This document shows positions 9,066-18,948 of a stretch of 64,000 nucleotides of DNA, piece by piece. Numbering within the stretch: the first letter of the stretch is position 1; each line of letters begins with the position of its first letter. The DNA lies in NCBI RefSeq assembly GCF_002303925.1, contig NZ_MRCS01000005.1, forward strand, positions 1-64,000, read 5' to 3'. This DNA comes from Pseudomonas sp. ACN8. Its GTDB lineage: Bacteria; Pseudomonadota; Gammaproteobacteria; Pseudomonadales; Pseudomonadaceae. The translations under genes were made by a program, and so were the position numbers. Under the pieces are notes generated by a model. The model did no database searches, was not told where the DNA came from, and was given only the letters and a program-made list of their open reading frames with translations.

Positions 9066-10499
9066 ATGAAACTGAGCAGCACCGCGTTATTGGCCTTGGC
9101 CATAAGCAGCGTAACCGCCACGGCTTACGCAGAATCCCAAAGCCAGGCTTTCACCCCGGTTACCGTGAACGAGAAAAACGCCCAAAGCGAAGCCACCGGC
9201 TTTGTCGAAGGCCAGTCGATCACCGGCACCACGCGTAACTGGTACGCCAACGAGCAACTGCATCGTGGTGCCAAGTTCGCCTACAAAAAGGACGGTGTTT
9301 CGACCCCGACCGATCGCCGGATCAACTGGGTCCAGGGCACCATCCTCAAGTACAACTCGGGCTTCACCGAAGGTACTGTCGGTTTCAGCACTGAAGTCGC
9401 CGCCTACAACGCCATCGCCCTGGACCGGGACCGCAAAGACCTTGCGTCCAACAACGGTGGCGCGCCGGGCTCTCGTCCAGGCGCGGGCAACAACCGTACC
9501 CTGACCAAAGAAGGCGGCGACGCTCAAGGCCAGTGGAGCAAACTGGGCCTGGCCAACGTCAAGGCGCGTGTCTCCAACAGCACCCTGACCGCCGGCCGCA
9601 TGAACTTCAGCAGCCCGATGGTCGACGTGATCGGTAACCGTGCACTGCCTTCGAGCTTCCAGGGCGTGGCCCTGCACAGCGAAGAGCTGAACAACCTGGC
9701 CTTCGACCTGGCCACCTTCGACCGCAACTCACCGCGTACCGAAGAAAGCCAGCGCAAATTCCGCACCGAATACGCCAACGGCATCGTCGAAACCGACCAC
9801 GTTCACACCGGCGGTATCACCTACACCCCATTTGCCAGCCTGACCACCAGCCTCTGGGCGACCCAGGCTGAAGACATCTGGAACCAGTACTACTTCGGCG
9901 CCTCTCACGTACTGGGCGACAGCCAGGTACTGAGCCTGACCACCGGCCTGAACTACTATAAAACCAAGGAAACCGGTAAAGCCCTGATCGGTGATATCGA
10001 CAACGACACCTACTCGCTGTCGTTCGGCCTGACCCACCAGGCGCACACCCTGACCCTCTCGTATCAGGAAGTGAACGGTAACGAGTACTTCGACTACCTG
10101 CACGAAACCAACGGCATCTACCTGGCCAACTCCCTGCTGTCGGACTTCAACGGCCCGAACGAAAAATCGTTCCAGGTTGCCTATGGTCTGAACATGGCCG
10201 AATACGGCGTGCCGGGCCTGAAGTTCAACATCTACCAGGCTCGCGGCTGGGGCATCGACGGTACTCACTACACCGGCAACGGCGGCGTGGCAGGCAAGGG
10301 TTACGACGGCATCCAGTCCCAGGATGGCGAACACCACTATGAATACGGCATCGGCGCGACCTACGCCGTGCAGAGCGGCCCGCTCAAGGCCACCACGATC
10401 CGCGGCACCTACACCGCTCACCGTGCCAGCGAAAACCAGGCTGACGGCAGCATCAACGAGTTCCGTCTCGTGACCACGGTTCCGTTCAACATCCTGTAA
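9066..10499 (+). CDS. opdP: OprD-family outer-membrane porin, OpdP-like
   Basis: A 477-residue beta-barrel porin with a signal peptide (about residues 1-22, ending TAYA) and the OprD-family N terminus (GFVEGQSITGTTRNWYANE). It ends in a hydrophobic beta strand (LVTTVPFNIL). OpdP (OccD3) of P. aeruginosa takes up glycine-glutamate and similar dipeptides and lies between DppA genes in the same arrangement; the name here rests on that synteny and on family membership. TAAGGAGC precedes the ATG. It would provide outer-membrane entry for peptides that the DppA proteins then bind. Confidence 0.88.
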   Translation: MKLSSTALLALAISSVTATAYAESQSQAFTPVTVNEKNAQSEATGFVEGQSITGTTRNWYANEQLHRGAKFAYKKDGVSTPTDRRINWVQGTILKYNSGFTEGTVGFSTEVAAYNAIALDRDRKDLASNNGGAPGSRPGAGNNRTLTKEGGDAQGQWSKLGLANVKARVSNSTLTAGRMNFSSPMVDVIGNRALPSSFQGVALHSEELNNLAFDLATFDRNSPRTEESQRKFRTEYANGIVETDHVHTGGITYTPFASLTTSLWATQAEDIWNQYYFGASHVLGDSQVLSLTTGLNYYKTKETGKALIGDIDNDTYSLSFGLTHQAHTLTLSYQEVNGNEYFDYLHETNGIYLANSLLSDFNGPNEKSFQVAYGLNMAEYGVPGLKFNIYQARGWGIDGTHYTGNGGVAGKGYDGIQSQDGEHHYEYGIGATYAVQSGPLKATTIRGTYTAHRASENQADGSINEFRLVTTVPFNIL

Positions 10500-10506
10500 T
10501 GCCCGT

Positions 10507-10548
10507 GCCGAACGGCTGATTCAATGACGAATCGGCCGTTCGGCTTTT
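10507..10548 (+). terminator. Terminator after the porin gene
   Basis: A 16-bp stem (GCCGAACGGCTGATTC / GAATCGGCCGTTCGGC, one G-T wobble) with an AATGAC loop is followed by TTTT. Confidence 0.88.
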
Positions 10549-10577
10549 GTCCTTTAACTGATTGCAGAGGGTTCTTG

Positions 10578-12173
10578 ATGAAAATGCTTCCCCTACGTGC
10601 GGCCATCGCGGCTGCCTTGCTGAGTGTCGCGATGGGTGTATCGGCCAAGCCGCTGGTGGTCTGCACCGAAAACAGCCCCGAAGGCTTCGACATGGTCCAG
10701 TACACGACTGCAGTCACCGCCGATGCCGTGGCCGAAACCATCTTCAATCGCCTGGCGGACTTCAAGCCCGGCACCACCGAAGTGATTCCGGCGCTGGCCG
10801 ATTCCTGGGACATCAGCGAAGACGGCCTGACCTACACGTTCCATTTGCGTAAAGGCGTCAAGTTCCACACCACCGAATACTTCAAGCCGACCCGCGACAT
10901 GAATGCCGACGATGTGGTCTGGAGCTTCCAGCGCCAGCTGGACCCGAATCATCCGTGGCACAAACTGTCGAGCGTGGGCTTCCCGTACTTTGAAAGCATG
11001 GGCTTCAAGGAGCTGCTCAAGAGCGTCGAGAAAGTCGACGACAACACGGTCAAGTTCACCCTGACCCGTCGCGAAGCGCCGTTCCTGGCCGACATTGCCA
11101 TGGCTTTCTCCTCGATCTACTCCGCCGAGTACGCCGACCAGTTGCTCAAGGCGAACAAGACCGGCGACCTGAACAACAAGCCAGTCGGCACCGGCCCGTT
11201 CGTATTCCAGCGCTACAACAAGGACGCCCAGGTTCGCTTCAAGGCCAACCCGGATTACTTCCGTGGCAAGCCACCGGCCGATGCGCTGATCCTGGCCATC
11301 GCCACCGACAACAACGTGCGCCTGCAAAAGCTCAAGGCCAACGAGTGCCAGGTCGCGCTGTATCCGAAGCCGGATGACATTCCGAGCATCAAGAAAGACG
11401 ACAAGCTGAAAGTCGATGAACTGAACGCGATGACCGTCGCGTACATCGCCATCAACACCACGCACAAGTACCTGAGCGATGTGCGGGTGCGTAAAGCCAT
11501 CGACATCGCTTTCGACAAGGAAGCGGCTGTCAACGCGCTGTTCGGCAAGGGCAATGCAACAGCCGCAGTCAACCCGTTCCCGGACACCCTGCTGGGCTTC
11601 AACCACACACTGAAGAACCCGACCCGTGACCTGGACAAGGCCCGTGCCCTGCTCAAGGAAGCCGGCGTACCGGAAGGCACCACCTTCACCCTGTTCACCC
11701 GCAACGGAGGCGGTGCAACCAACCCGAACCCGATGCTCGGCGCGCAGATGATGCAAGCCGACCTGGCCAAGGTCGGGATCAAGATCGACATCCGCGTGAT
11801 GGAATGGGGCGAAATGCTCAAACGCGCGAAAAACGGCGAGCACGACATGGTTTCCGCCGGATGGGCGGGCGACAACGGCGACCCGGATAACTTCCTGACG
11901 CCTATGCTCAGTTGTGAAGCGGCCAAGAACGGCGAAAACTACGCACGCTGGTGCAATGACAAGTTCCAGGCCCTGATCGATCAGGCCCGGGAAAAAACCG
12001 ACCCGGCCGAACGCGCAGCGCTCTACGAACAGGCCCAGGTTATTTTCAACCAGGACCAGCCGTGGATCAGCTTGGCACACACTAGAATGTTTACCGCAAT
12101 GCGCAACAACGTAGAGGGCTATCACATTAGCCCACTCACCACGAATAACTTCGCCACCACCCAGGTGAAGTAA
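10578..12173 (+). CDS. dppA: Dipeptide-binding periplasmic protein, DppA type (third copy)
   Basis: A 531-residue family 5 solute-binding protein with a signal peptide ending GVSA (about residue 23), and mature start KPLVVCTENSPEGFDMVQY. It is clearly more diverged from the other two copies than they are from each other, and its conserved C-terminal block reads WGEMLKRAKNGEHDMVSAGW. It lies 72 bp upstream of dppB and probably leads the transporter operon. ATG 10578 is preferred to an upstream in-frame ATG at 10524 because AGAGG precedes it and the signal peptide begins there; the upstream start lies inside the terminator. By position it matches DppA4 of P. aeruginosa. Confidence 0.92.
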   Translation: MKMLPLRAAIAAALLSVAMGVSAKPLVVCTENSPEGFDMVQYTTAVTADAVAETIFNRLADFKPGTTEVIPALADSWDISEDGLTYTFHLRKGVKFHTTEYFKPTRDMNADDVVWSFQRQLDPNHPWHKLSSVGFPYFESMGFKELLKSVEKVDDNTVKFTLTRREAPFLADIAMAFSSIYSAEYADQLLKANKTGDLNNKPVGTGPFVFQRYNKDAQVRFKANPDYFRGKPPADALILAIATDNNVRLQKLKANECQVALYPKPDDIPSIKKDDKLKVDELNAMTVAYIAINTTHKYLSDVRVRKAIDIAFDKEAAVNALFGKGNATAAVNPFPDTLLGFNHTLKNPTRDLDKARALLKEAGVPEGTTFTLFTRNGGGATNPNPMLGAQMMQADLAKVGIKIDIRVMEWGEMLKRAKNGEHDMVSAGWAGDNGDPDNFLTPMLSCEAAKNGENYARWCNDKFQALIDQAREKTDPAERAALYEQAQVIFNQDQPWISLAHTRMFTAMRNNVEGYHISPLTTNNFATTQVK

Positions 12174-12245
12174 TAAGAAAACTCCCGGCATTCCTGACCC
12201 AGGCATGCCGGGCACGCCTAACCGGCTGATGAGGTACAACACACG

Positions 12246-13256
12246 ATGTTTAGTTTTATTGCCCGCCGACTGGGGTTGTTGATCCCCACGTTCTTCGGCA
12301 TCACCTTGCTGACTTTCGCGCTGATTCGCATGATCCCGGGCGACCCCGTAGAAGTCATGATGGGAGAACGCAGGGTCGATCCCGAAATGCACGCTCAGGC
12401 AATGGAACGCCTAGGTCTGAACAAACCCCTGTATGCCCAGTACCTGGATTACATCGGCAAGCTGGCCCACGGCGATCTCGGGGAATCCCTGCGTACCCGT
12501 GAAAGCGTGTGGAGCGAGTTCACCTCCCTGTTCCCCGCGACACTGGAACTGTCCATGGCCGCCCTGTTGTTCGCCGGCATCCTGGGCCTCCTGGCCGGGG
12601 TAATCGCGGCACTCAAGCGAGGGTCTCTGTTCGACCATGGGGTGATGGGTATCTCCCTGGCGGGATACTCGATGCCGATCTTCTGGTGGGGCCTGATCCT
12701 GATCATGTTCTTCTCGGTAAGCCTGGGCTGGACCCCGGTATCCGGGCGGATCGACCTGCTGTATGACATCGAACCGCGCACCGGCTTCATGCTGATCGAT
12801 ACCCTGCTGGCCGACGAGCCGGACGCCTTCTTCGACGCCCTGCACCACCTGATCCTGCCAGCCATCGTGCTGGGTACCATCCCGCTGGCGGTGATCGCGC
12901 GGATGACCCGTTCCTCGATGCTCGAAGTGCTGCGCGAAGACTACATCCGTACCGCCAAGGCCAAAGGCCTGTCGCCGGCGCGCGTGGTGTTCGTGCACGG
13001 TCTGCGCAACGCGCTGATTCCGGTGCTGACGGTGGTCGGCCTGCAAGTCGGCACCCTGCTGGCCGGTGCGGTCCTGACCGAAACCATCTTCTCGTGGCCC
13101 GGCATCGGCAAATGGCTGATCGAAGCCATTGGCGCCCGGGATTATCCCGTCGTGCAAAACGGCATCCTGTTAATCGCCTGCCTGGTGATTGTGGTCAACT
13201 TCGTAGTGGACATCCTCTACGGCTTTGCCAACCCACGCATCCGTCATCAGCGCTGA
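12246..13256 (+). CDS. dppB: Dipeptide ABC transporter permease DppB
   Basis: This 336-residue inner-membrane permease begins with the DppB/OppB N-terminal segment (FIARRLGLLIPTFFGITLLTF). It has five or six further hydrophobic segments and the cytoplasmic EAA loop (RTAKAKGLSPARVVFVHGLRNALIP, near residues 237-261) that contacts the ATPases. Together with DppC it forms the channel. A GATGAGG site precedes the ATG by about 10 bp. Only 4 bp separate it from dppC. Confidence 0.96.
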   Translation: MFSFIARRLGLLIPTFFGITLLTFALIRMIPGDPVEVMMGERRVDPEMHAQAMERLGLNKPLYAQYLDYIGKLAHGDLGESLRTRESVWSEFTSLFPATLELSMAALLFAGILGLLAGVIAALKRGSLFDHGVMGISLAGYSMPIFWWGLILIMFFSVSLGWTPVSGRIDLLYDIEPRTGFMLIDTLLADEPDAFFDALHHLILPAIVLGTIPLAVIARMTRSSMLEVLREDYIRTAKAKGLSPARVVFVHGLRNALIPVLTVVGLQVGTLLAGAVLTETIFSWPGIGKWLIEAIGARDYPVVQNGILLIACLVIVVNFVVDILYGFANPRIRHQR

Positions 13257-13260
13257 GATC

Positions 13261-14178
13261 ATGACCATGACCACTCCAATTCCATCGGTAGCAGTCGATC
13301 AAAGCCTGCTGTACCCGTCTCCGTACAAAGAATTCTGGCAAGCGTTCTCCAAGAACAAAGGTGCCGTCGCCGGTCTGATGTTCATGCTGCTGGTGATTTT
13401 CTGCGCGATCTTCGCCCCGTGGGTCGCCCCTCATGACCCGAGCGAGCAATACCGCGACTTCCTGCTGACTCCGCCGGCCTGGCTGGAAGGTGGGCAACTG
13501 CAGTTCCTGCTCGGCACCGATGAGCTGGGCCGCGACCTGCTGTCGCGTCTGATCACTGGCTCGCGCCTGTCCTTGATGATCGGCTTGTCCTCGGTGGTGA
13601 TGTCGCTGATTCCGGGGATCCTGCTGGGTCTGTTCGCCGGGTTTTTCCCGCGCGTGCTCGGCCCGACCATCATGCGTCTGATGGACATCATGCTGGCCCT
13701 GCCGTCCCTGCTGCTGGCCGTGGCGATCGTCGCCATCCTCGGCCCTGGCCTGATCAACACCGTGATCGCCATTGCCGTGGTGTCCCTGCCGTCCTACGTT
13801 CGTCTGACCCGCGCCGCGGTGATGGGCGAACTGAACCGCGACTACGTGACCGCCGCGCGCCTGGCCGGTGCCGGCCTGCCACGCCTGATGTTCGTCACAG
13901 TGCTGCCAAACTGCATGGCGCCGCTGATCGTTCAGGCCACCCTGAGCTTCTCCTCGGCGATCCTCGATGCCGCCGCACTGGGCTTCCTCGGCCTTGGCGT
14001 ACAACCGCCAACCCCTGAGTGGGGCACCATGCTGGCTTCGGCCCGCGACTACATCGAACGCGCCTGGTGGGTGGTGAGCCTGCCTGGTTTGACCATTTTG
14101 CTCAGCGTGCTGGCAATCAACCTGATGGGCGACGGCCTGCGCGATGCGCTGGACCCGAAACTCAAGAACGCCGCCTGA
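13261..14178 (+). CDS. dppC: Dipeptide ABC transporter permease DppC
   Basis: A 305-residue permease with the OppC-type cytoplasmic N-terminal region (about residues 1-30), then six predicted membrane helices and an EAA loop ([23 protein letters not shown], about residues 196-218). It pairs with DppB. Start choice is between ATG 13261 and a second ATG at 13267; the former leaves 4 bp after the dppB stop. The ribosome site is weak, so translation is probably coupled to dppB. Confidence 0.95.
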   Translation: MTMTTPIPSVAVDQSLLYPSPYKEFWQAFSKNKGAVAGLMFMLLVIFCAIFAPWVAPHDPSEQYRDFLLTPPAWLEGGQLQFLLGTDELGRDLLSRLITGSRLSLMIGLSSVVMSLIPGILLGLFAGFFPRVLGPTIMRLMDIMLALPSLLLAVAIVAILGPGLINTVIAIAVVSLPSYVRLTRAAVMGELNRDYVTAARLAGAGLPRLMFVTVLPNCMAPLIVQATLSFSSAILDAAALGFLGLGVQPPTPEWGTMLASARDYIERAWWVVSLPGLTILLSVLAINLMGDGLRDALDPKLKNAA

Positions 14179-14188
14179 GGAGATTCCC

Positions 14189-15157
14189 ATGTCACTGCTA
14201 GAAATCAAGAATCTCAACGTTCGCTTCGGCGACAAAACCGCTACGCCAGTCGTCGATGGTCTCGACCTGCAAGTGGACAAGGGCGAAGTGCTGGCCATCG
14301 TTGGCGAGTCCGGCTCCGGCAAGTCCGTGACCATGATGGCGCTGATGGGCCTGATCGAGCATCCGGGGATCGTCACCGCTGACGCCCTGAATTTCGACGG
14401 CAAGAACATGCTCAAGCTCAACAATCGCCAGCGTCGACAGATCGTCGGTAAAGACCTGTCCATGGTCTTCCAGGATCCGATGACCGCGCTGAACCCGAGC
14501 TACACCGTCGGTTTCCAGATCGAAGAAGTGCTGCGCCTGCACCTGAAAATGTCCGGCAAGGCTGCCCGCAAGCGCGCCATCGAACTGCTGGAAAAAGTCG
14601 AGATCCCGGGTGCCGCCAGCCGCATGGACGCCTACCCGCATCAACTGTCCGGTGGCATGAGCCAGCGTGTCGCGATTGCCATGGCAATTGCCGGCGAACC
14701 GAAACTGCTGATCGCCGACGAACCGACCACCGCACTGGACGTCACCATTCAGGCGCAGATCATGGACCTGCTGCTGGCCTTGCAGAAAGAGCAGAACATG
14801 GGCCTGGTGCTGATCACCCACGACCTCGCCGTCGTGGCTGAAACCGCCCAGCGCGTGTGCGTGATGTATGCAGGCCAAGCGGTCGAAGTCGGTCAGGTGC
14901 CGCAACTGTTCGACATCCCGGCGCACCCGTACAGCGAAGCACTGCTCAAGGCGATTCCGGAACACAGCCTGGGCGCTTCACGTCTGTCGACCCTCCCGGG
15001 CATCGTTCCCGGTCGCTACGACCGCCCGCAGGGTTGCCTGCTGTCGCCGCGCTGTCCGTACGTGAAAGACAACTGCCGTCAACAACGTCCGGCCCTTGAC
15101 CAGAAAAGCAACAGCCTCGCTCGCTGCTTCTACCCGCTGAACCAGGAGGTGGCGTAA
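14189..15157 (+). CDS. dppD: Dipeptide ABC transporter ATPase DppD
   Basis: A 322-residue ABC ATPase with Walker [11 protein letters not shown] (about residues 36-45), signature [17 protein letters not shown] and Walker [15 protein letters not shown]. Its C-terminal oligopeptide/dipeptide extension contains a cysteine cluster ([14 protein letters not shown]...RC). ATG 14189 has GAGGAGATTCCC upstream. Its stop overlaps the dppF start by one base (TAATG), so the two ATPases are translationally coupled, as expected for a heterodimer. Confidence 0.96.
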   Translation: MSLLEIKNLNVRFGDKTATPVVDGLDLQVDKGEVLAIVGESGSGKSVTMMALMGLIEHPGIVTADALNFDGKNMLKLNNRQRRQIVGKDLSMVFQDPMTALNPSYTVGFQIEEVLRLHLKMSGKAARKRAIELLEKVEIPGAASRMDAYPHQLSGGMSQRVAIAMAIAGEPKLLIADEPTTALDVTIQAQIMDLLLALQKEQNMGLVLITHDLAVVAETAQRVCVMYAGQAVEVGQVPQLFDIPAHPYSEALLKAIPEHSLGASRLSTLPGIVPGRYDRPQGCLLSPRCPYVKDNCRQQRPALDQKSNSLARCFYPLNQEVA

Positions 15158-16137
15158 TGGCCGTCGTTCTTACCGCCCGCAACCTGACCCGTCACTACGA
15201 GGTGTCCCGAGGCCTGTTCAAGGGTCACGCCACCGTGCGCGCCCTCAACGGCGTGTCGTTCGAATTGGAAGCCGGCAAGACCCTCGCTGTCGTAGGCGAG
15301 TCGGGTTGCGGCAAATCCACCCTGGCACGCGCCCTGACCCTGATCGAAGAGCCGTCCTCCGGCTCCTTGAAAATCGCTGGCCAGGAAGTCGCCGGCGCCG
15401 ACAAGGCCCAGCGCAAGCAACTGCGCAAGGACGTGCAGATGGTGTTCCAGAGCCCGTACGCCTCGTTGAACCCTCGGCAGAAAGTCGGCGATCAACTGGC
15501 TGAGCCGCTACTGATCAACACCAACCTGAGCGCCGCGGAACGTCGCGAGAAAGTCCAGGCGATGATGAAGCAAGTGGGCTTGCGTCCCGAGCACTACCAG
15601 CGTTATCCGCACATGTTCTCCGGCGGCCAACGCCAGCGGATAGCCCTGGCCCGCGCGATGATGCTGCAACCGAAAGTGCTGGTGGCGGACGAGCCGACCT
15701 CGGCACTGGACGTGTCGATTCAGGCGCAGGTGCTCAACCTGTTCATGGATTTGCAACAGGAGTTCAACACCGCCTATGTGTTCATCTCCCACAACCTGGC
15801 AGTGGTTCGCCACGTTGCCGACCACGTGATGGTGATGTACCTCGGTCGTCCGGTGGAAATGGGGGCGAAAGAGGACATTTACTCCCGCCCTCTGCACCCC
15901 TACACCCAGGCGCTGTTGTCGGCGACGCCGGCCATCCACCCGGATCCGGACAAGCCGAAAATCAAGATCGTCGGCGAGTTGCCCAACCCGTTGAACCCGC
16001 CGTCCGGCTGCGCCTTCCATAAGCGCTGCCCGTACGCCACCGAGCGTTGCAGCACTGAAGAGCCGGCCCTGCGCCTGCTCGCCGGCCGCCAGGTGGCTTG
16101 CCACTACGCCGAACAATTCCTCGACGGCGCGGCATAA
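15157..16137 (+). CDS. dppF: Dipeptide ABC transporter ATPase DppF
   Basis: The partner ATPase is 326 residues long, with Walker A GESGCGKSTLA near residue 46, signature FSGGQRQRIALARAM and Walker B VLVADEPTSALDVS. A C-terminal extension has the matching cysteine pattern (CAFHKRCPYATERC). It ends the dpp operon; a REP doublet and a possible long-loop terminator follow. Confidence 0.96.
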   Translation: MAVVLTARNLTRHYEVSRGLFKGHATVRALNGVSFELEAGKTLAVVGESGCGKSTLARALTLIEEPSSGSLKIAGQEVAGADKAQRKQLRKDVQMVFQSPYASLNPRQKVGDQLAEPLLINTNLSAAERREKVQAMMKQVGLRPEHYQRYPHMFSGGQRQRIALARAMMLQPKVLVADEPTSALDVSIQAQVLNLFMDLQQEFNTAYVFISHNLAVVRHVADHVMVMYLGRPVEMGAKEDIYSRPLHPYTQALLSATPAIHPDPDKPKIKIVGELPNPLNPPSGCAFHKRCPYATERCSTEEPALRLLAGRQVACHYAEQFLDGAA

Positions 16138-16142
16138 AAACT

Positions 16143-16230
16143 GTAGGAGCCAGCCTGCTGGCGATAGCGGCATACCAGTCAACATTTCTGTTTACGGGTA
16201 CACCGCAATCGCTAGCAGGCTAGCTCCCAC
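16143..16230. repeat. REP doublet (REPIN), 88-bp class
   Basis: The arms are slightly diverged: GTAGGAGCCAGCCTGCTGGCG on the left and CGCTAGCAGGCTAGCTCCCAC on the right. The inner part contains CAGTCAACATTTCTG, the mark of the 88-bp class. Confidence 0.85.
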
Positions 16231-16266
16231 AGGGATTGAGTAGCTCAAGCAGTCAGCGTTAACTCA

Positions 16267-16315
16267 CCCCCTTCCGCCTCGATTGCGCATCATTCAGGTA
16301 GAAGGGGGTTTCTTT
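16267..16315 (+). terminator. Possible long-loop terminator after the dpp operon
   Basis: An 8-bp stem (CCCCCTTC / GAAGGGGG) closes a 26-base loop and is followed by TTTCTTTT. The long loop makes it a weaker candidate; it sits at the 3' ends of both dppF and the convergent small gene. Confidence 0.45.
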
Positions 16316-16332
16316 TGCCTGCAATAGAGTGA

Positions 16333-16587
16333 CTAGGTCTGGCTGTCGCCTTCTTCCTCATCGGAGTCCGGCTCGTCGGTGGTCGAGTCATCGTCGTTGT
16401 CAGCACCACCCTGCCCCTGATCTCCTGGTTCCGATTCTGACTTGGCGATCATCAACCCCGCATAACCCGCCTGCCCGCTCGAAGCCTGCTCCCCATGATC
16501 GATACACTCGGCCCACGCCATCGAAGTTCCGAGCGAAAACATCACCATCACCTTCAACAGCAGTAAAACGCGAAACAATCTGTTCAT
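16333..16587 (-). CDS. Small secreted protein with an acidic tail
   Basis: This 84-residue open frame has a textbook signal peptide (MNRLF, a run of Leu/Val, cleavage after SMAWA near residue 26). A short mature protein follows, and its last 30 residues are mostly Asp, Glu, Ser and Gly. A strong AAGGAAGGAA ribosome site precedes the ATG. The mature part has one cysteine (ECIDHG, right after the predicted cut). I do not recognise a family. The signal sequence, ribosome site and abrupt change of composition argue for a real gene. It follows prfC on the same strand, about 340 bp downstream of its stop and past the prfC terminator. Confidence 0.65.
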   Translation of the reverse strand: MNRLFRVLLLLKVMVMFSLGTSMAWAECIDHGEQASSGQAGYAGLMIAKSESEPGDQGQGGADNDDDSTTDEPDSDEEEGDSQT

Positions 16588-16755
16588 AGCCGATTCCTTC
16601 CTTTCGTTGAGTGCCTGTCTGGCGCTGAGTCAAATCTAGTTCCGATCAGCCGGGTTCTCCAGATTGGATGCTATCGAGCGGGGGAAAATGCAGAGGGTTT
16701 GGAGACCGGTTTGGAATAGGGGCTATTCCTAACTCCACTAACACCGAAGAATCGT

Positions 16756-16853
16756 GTAGGAGCGAGCTCGCTCGCGATGGACGTTAACGATGACGCGCTC
16801 TGTCCGGATAAACGCAGCGCGGCTGGAATCTTCGCGAGCAAGCTCGCTCCTAC
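16756..16853. repeat. REP doublet (REPIN), 98-bp class
   Basis: Arms GTAGGAGCGAGCTCGCTCGCG and CGCGAGCAAGCTCGCTCCTAC flank an inner GATGGACGTTAACGATGACGCG segment. It lies between the small secreted gene and the prfC terminator. Confidence 0.9.
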
Positions 16854-16874
16854 AGGGAATTGCAACAGACAATA

Positions 16875-16906
16875 AAAAGCCCCGAGGCTTTCACGTCGGG
16901 GCTTTT
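16875..16906 (-). terminator. Terminator of prfC
   Basis: A perfect 11-bp stem (AAAAGCCCCGA / TCGGGGCTTTT) lies 20 bp past the prfC stop. It is symmetrical and could also act on the plus strand. Confidence 0.9.
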
Positions 16907-16925
16907 GGATTTTGCAATTCAGCGC

Positions 16926-18509
16926 TTAGTGATGCTCACGCGTCGCACGGAATTTCACGTCCGGCCAGCGCTCTTCCATCAGGGCCAGGTTGACCCGCGT
17001 AGGCGCGAGGTAGGTCAGGTGACCGCCGCCGTCCAGTGCCAGGTTTTCCACGGCCTTGTTGGAGAATTCCTCAAGCTTCTTCTTGTCGCTGCATTCGATC
17101 CAGCGCGCCGAGTAAACAGTGATCGGCTCGTAGGAGCACTCGACCTTGTATTCCTCCTTCAAACGGCTGGCGACCACATCGAACTGCAGCACACCGACGG
17201 CGCCGAGGATGATGTCGTTGCTGCGTTCCGGGAAGAACACCTGGGTCGCGCCTTCTTCGGCCAGCTGTTGCAGGCCCTGGCGCAGTTGCTTGGATTTCAG
17301 CGGATCTTTCAGGCGTACACGGCGGAACAATTCCGGAGCGAAGTGCGGGATGCCGGTGAAACCCAGGACTTCGCCTTCGCTGAAGGTGTCGCCGATCTGG
17401 ATGGTGCCGTGGTTGTGCAGGCCGATGATGTCGCCGGCAAACGCCTCTTCAAGCTGCTCACGCTCGGAGGAGAAGAAGGTCAGCGCGTCGCCGATCCGCA
17501 CGTCCTTGCCGGTGCGCACGTGGCGCATCTTCATGCCTTTTTCGTACTTGCCGGAGCAGATACGCATGAAGGCGATGCGGTCGCGGTGTTTCGGGTCCAT
17601 GTTCGCCTGGATCTTGAAGATGAAGCCCGAGAACTTCTCTTCCACCGGCTCCACGGTACGCTCGTTGGCCACGCGTGCCAGTGGGCGGGGGGCCCAATCA
17701 ACCACGGCGTCGAGGACGTGGTCGACACCGAAGTTGCCCAGTGCCGTACCGAAGAATACCGGGGTCAGTTGGCCGTCGAGGAACTCCTGCTGGTTGAACT
17801 CGTGGCAGGCGCCCTGCACCAGTTCCAGCTGTTCGATGAAACGCTCGTACTCGTCACCCAGATGGGCGCGGGCTTCATCGGAGTCGAGCTTCTCGATGAT
17901 TTTCACATCGGTGCGCTCATGGCCGTGACCGGCGGTGTACACGATGATGTAGTCATCGGCGAGGTGATACACGCCCTTGAAGTCGCGGTAGCAACCAATC
18001 GGCCAGGTGATCGGCGCCGCCTTGATCTTGAGGACGGCCTCGATTTCGTCGAGCAGTTCGATCGGGTCGCGGATGTCACGGTCGAGTTTGTTGATGAAGC
18101 TGACGATCGGCGTGTCACGCAGACGGCAGACGTCCATCAGGGCGATGGTCCGTGGCTCTACACCTTTACCGCCGTCGAGCACCATCAACGCCGAGTCCAC
18201 CGCCGTCAGGGTGCGGTAGGTGTCTTCGGAGAAGTCTTCGTGGCCCGGGGTGTCGAGCAGGTTGATCATGTGTTCGCGATACGGGAACTGCATGACCGAC
18301 GTGGTAATGGAGATACCACGCTGCTTTTCCATTTCCATCCAGTCGGAGGTGGCATGGCGATCGGACTTACGAGATTTCACCGTACCGGCTACCGCAATCG
18401 CCTTGCCCATCAGCAAGAGCTTCTCGGTGATGGTGGTCTTACCGGCATCGGGGTGGGAAATAATGGCGAAAGTGCGGCGTTTCGCGACTTCGGCGGCCTG
18501 TTTGGTCAT
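16926..18509 (-). CDS. prfC: Peptide chain release factor 3 (RF3)
   Basis: This 527-residue translational GTPase recycles RF1/RF2 from the ribosome after peptide release. The G1 motif HPDAGKTT lies at residues 19-26, G3 is [14 protein letters not shown], and G4 is NKLDRD. The GTPase domain is followed by an EF-Tu-like beta-barrel domain and the RF3 C-terminal domain. Length matches the family (529 in E. coli). It appears monocistronic with its own terminator. The intergenic region upstream (18510-18742) shows no other gene. Confidence 0.97.
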   Translation of the reverse strand: MTKQAAEVAKRRTFAIISHPDAGKTTITEKLLLMGKAIAVAGTVKSRKSDRHATSDWMEMEKQRGISITTSVMQFPYREHMINLLDTPGHEDFSEDTYRTLTAVDSALMVLDGGKGVEPRTIALMDVCRLRDTPIVSFINKLDRDIRDPIELLDEIEAVLKIKAAPITWPIGCYRDFKGVYHLADDYIIVYTAGHGHERTDVKIIEKLDSDEARAHLGDEYERFIEQLELVQGACHEFNQQEFLDGQLTPVFFGTALGNFGVDHVLDAVVDWAPRPLARVANERTVEPVEEKFSGFIFKIQANMDPKHRDRIAFMRICSGKYEKGMKMRHVRTGKDVRIGDALTFFSSEREQLEEAFAGDIIGLHNHGTIQIGDTFSEGEVLGFTGIPHFAPELFRRVRLKDPLKSKQLRQGLQQLAEEGATQVFFPERSNDIILGAVGVLQFDVVASRLKEEYKVECSYEPITVYSARWIECSDKKKLEEFSNKAVENLALDGGGHLTYLAPTRVNLALMEERWPDVKFRATREHH

Positions 18510-18948
18510 GGGAAATCGCCTGGCAGGTGATTCAAAAAAGGGCGCAGATTATAGCCCAAGTTGATCCAAGAACCGAACCGTTGAGCATATTAGGGGTGGC
18601 CAAATGCTGCTTCAGATGGGAACCTTTTAAAGCAAGGAGACGTCCACTCCCCCGTTACGACCACTCGTCGGGGGCCTGAAACACCTGCAATTCGGCCTGA
18701 CGAGGCTGTGCTCATGGCTCGATAGCCGTGCGCTTACCCTCTGTAGGAGCGAGCTCGCTCGCGAAAAACGTCCAGACAACGCGTACATTCAAGTACCCAG
18801 CGTTATCGTTGACGCCCATCGCGAGCAAGCTCGCTCCTACAGTGGAACGCGCTCGGCAAGAGCTGCTTATCGCGATCATTTTTTCGGCAGCCAGGAATGG
18901 CGTTGCCACACGAAAAAGTGTTCGCCGACTGAAAAAAGGAGTCCGCCT
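18510..18948. other. Gene-free interval between prfC and the osmoprotectant operon
   Basis: This interval holds the divergent promoters of prfC and the transporter operon, a REP doublet at 18743-18840, and a GC-rich hairpin at 18649-18674 (five C-G pairs, then ACGA/TCGT) without a T-run. I found no open frame with a ribosome site. A weak open frame across the doublet was rejected. Confidence 0.5.
18743..18840. repeat. REP doublet (REPIN), 98-bp class
   Basis: Arms GTAGGAGCGAGCTCGCTCGCG and CGCGAGCAAGCTCGCTCCTAC. The inner class-specific segment (GCGTTATCGTTGACGCCC) is in the reverse orientation. Confidence 0.9.

Noticed and set aside
16860..18530. 556-codon frame antisense to prfC, and long frames antisense to fruB, pnp, infB, nusA and ftsH
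   Set aside because: These are third-position GC artefacts opposite highly conserved genes.
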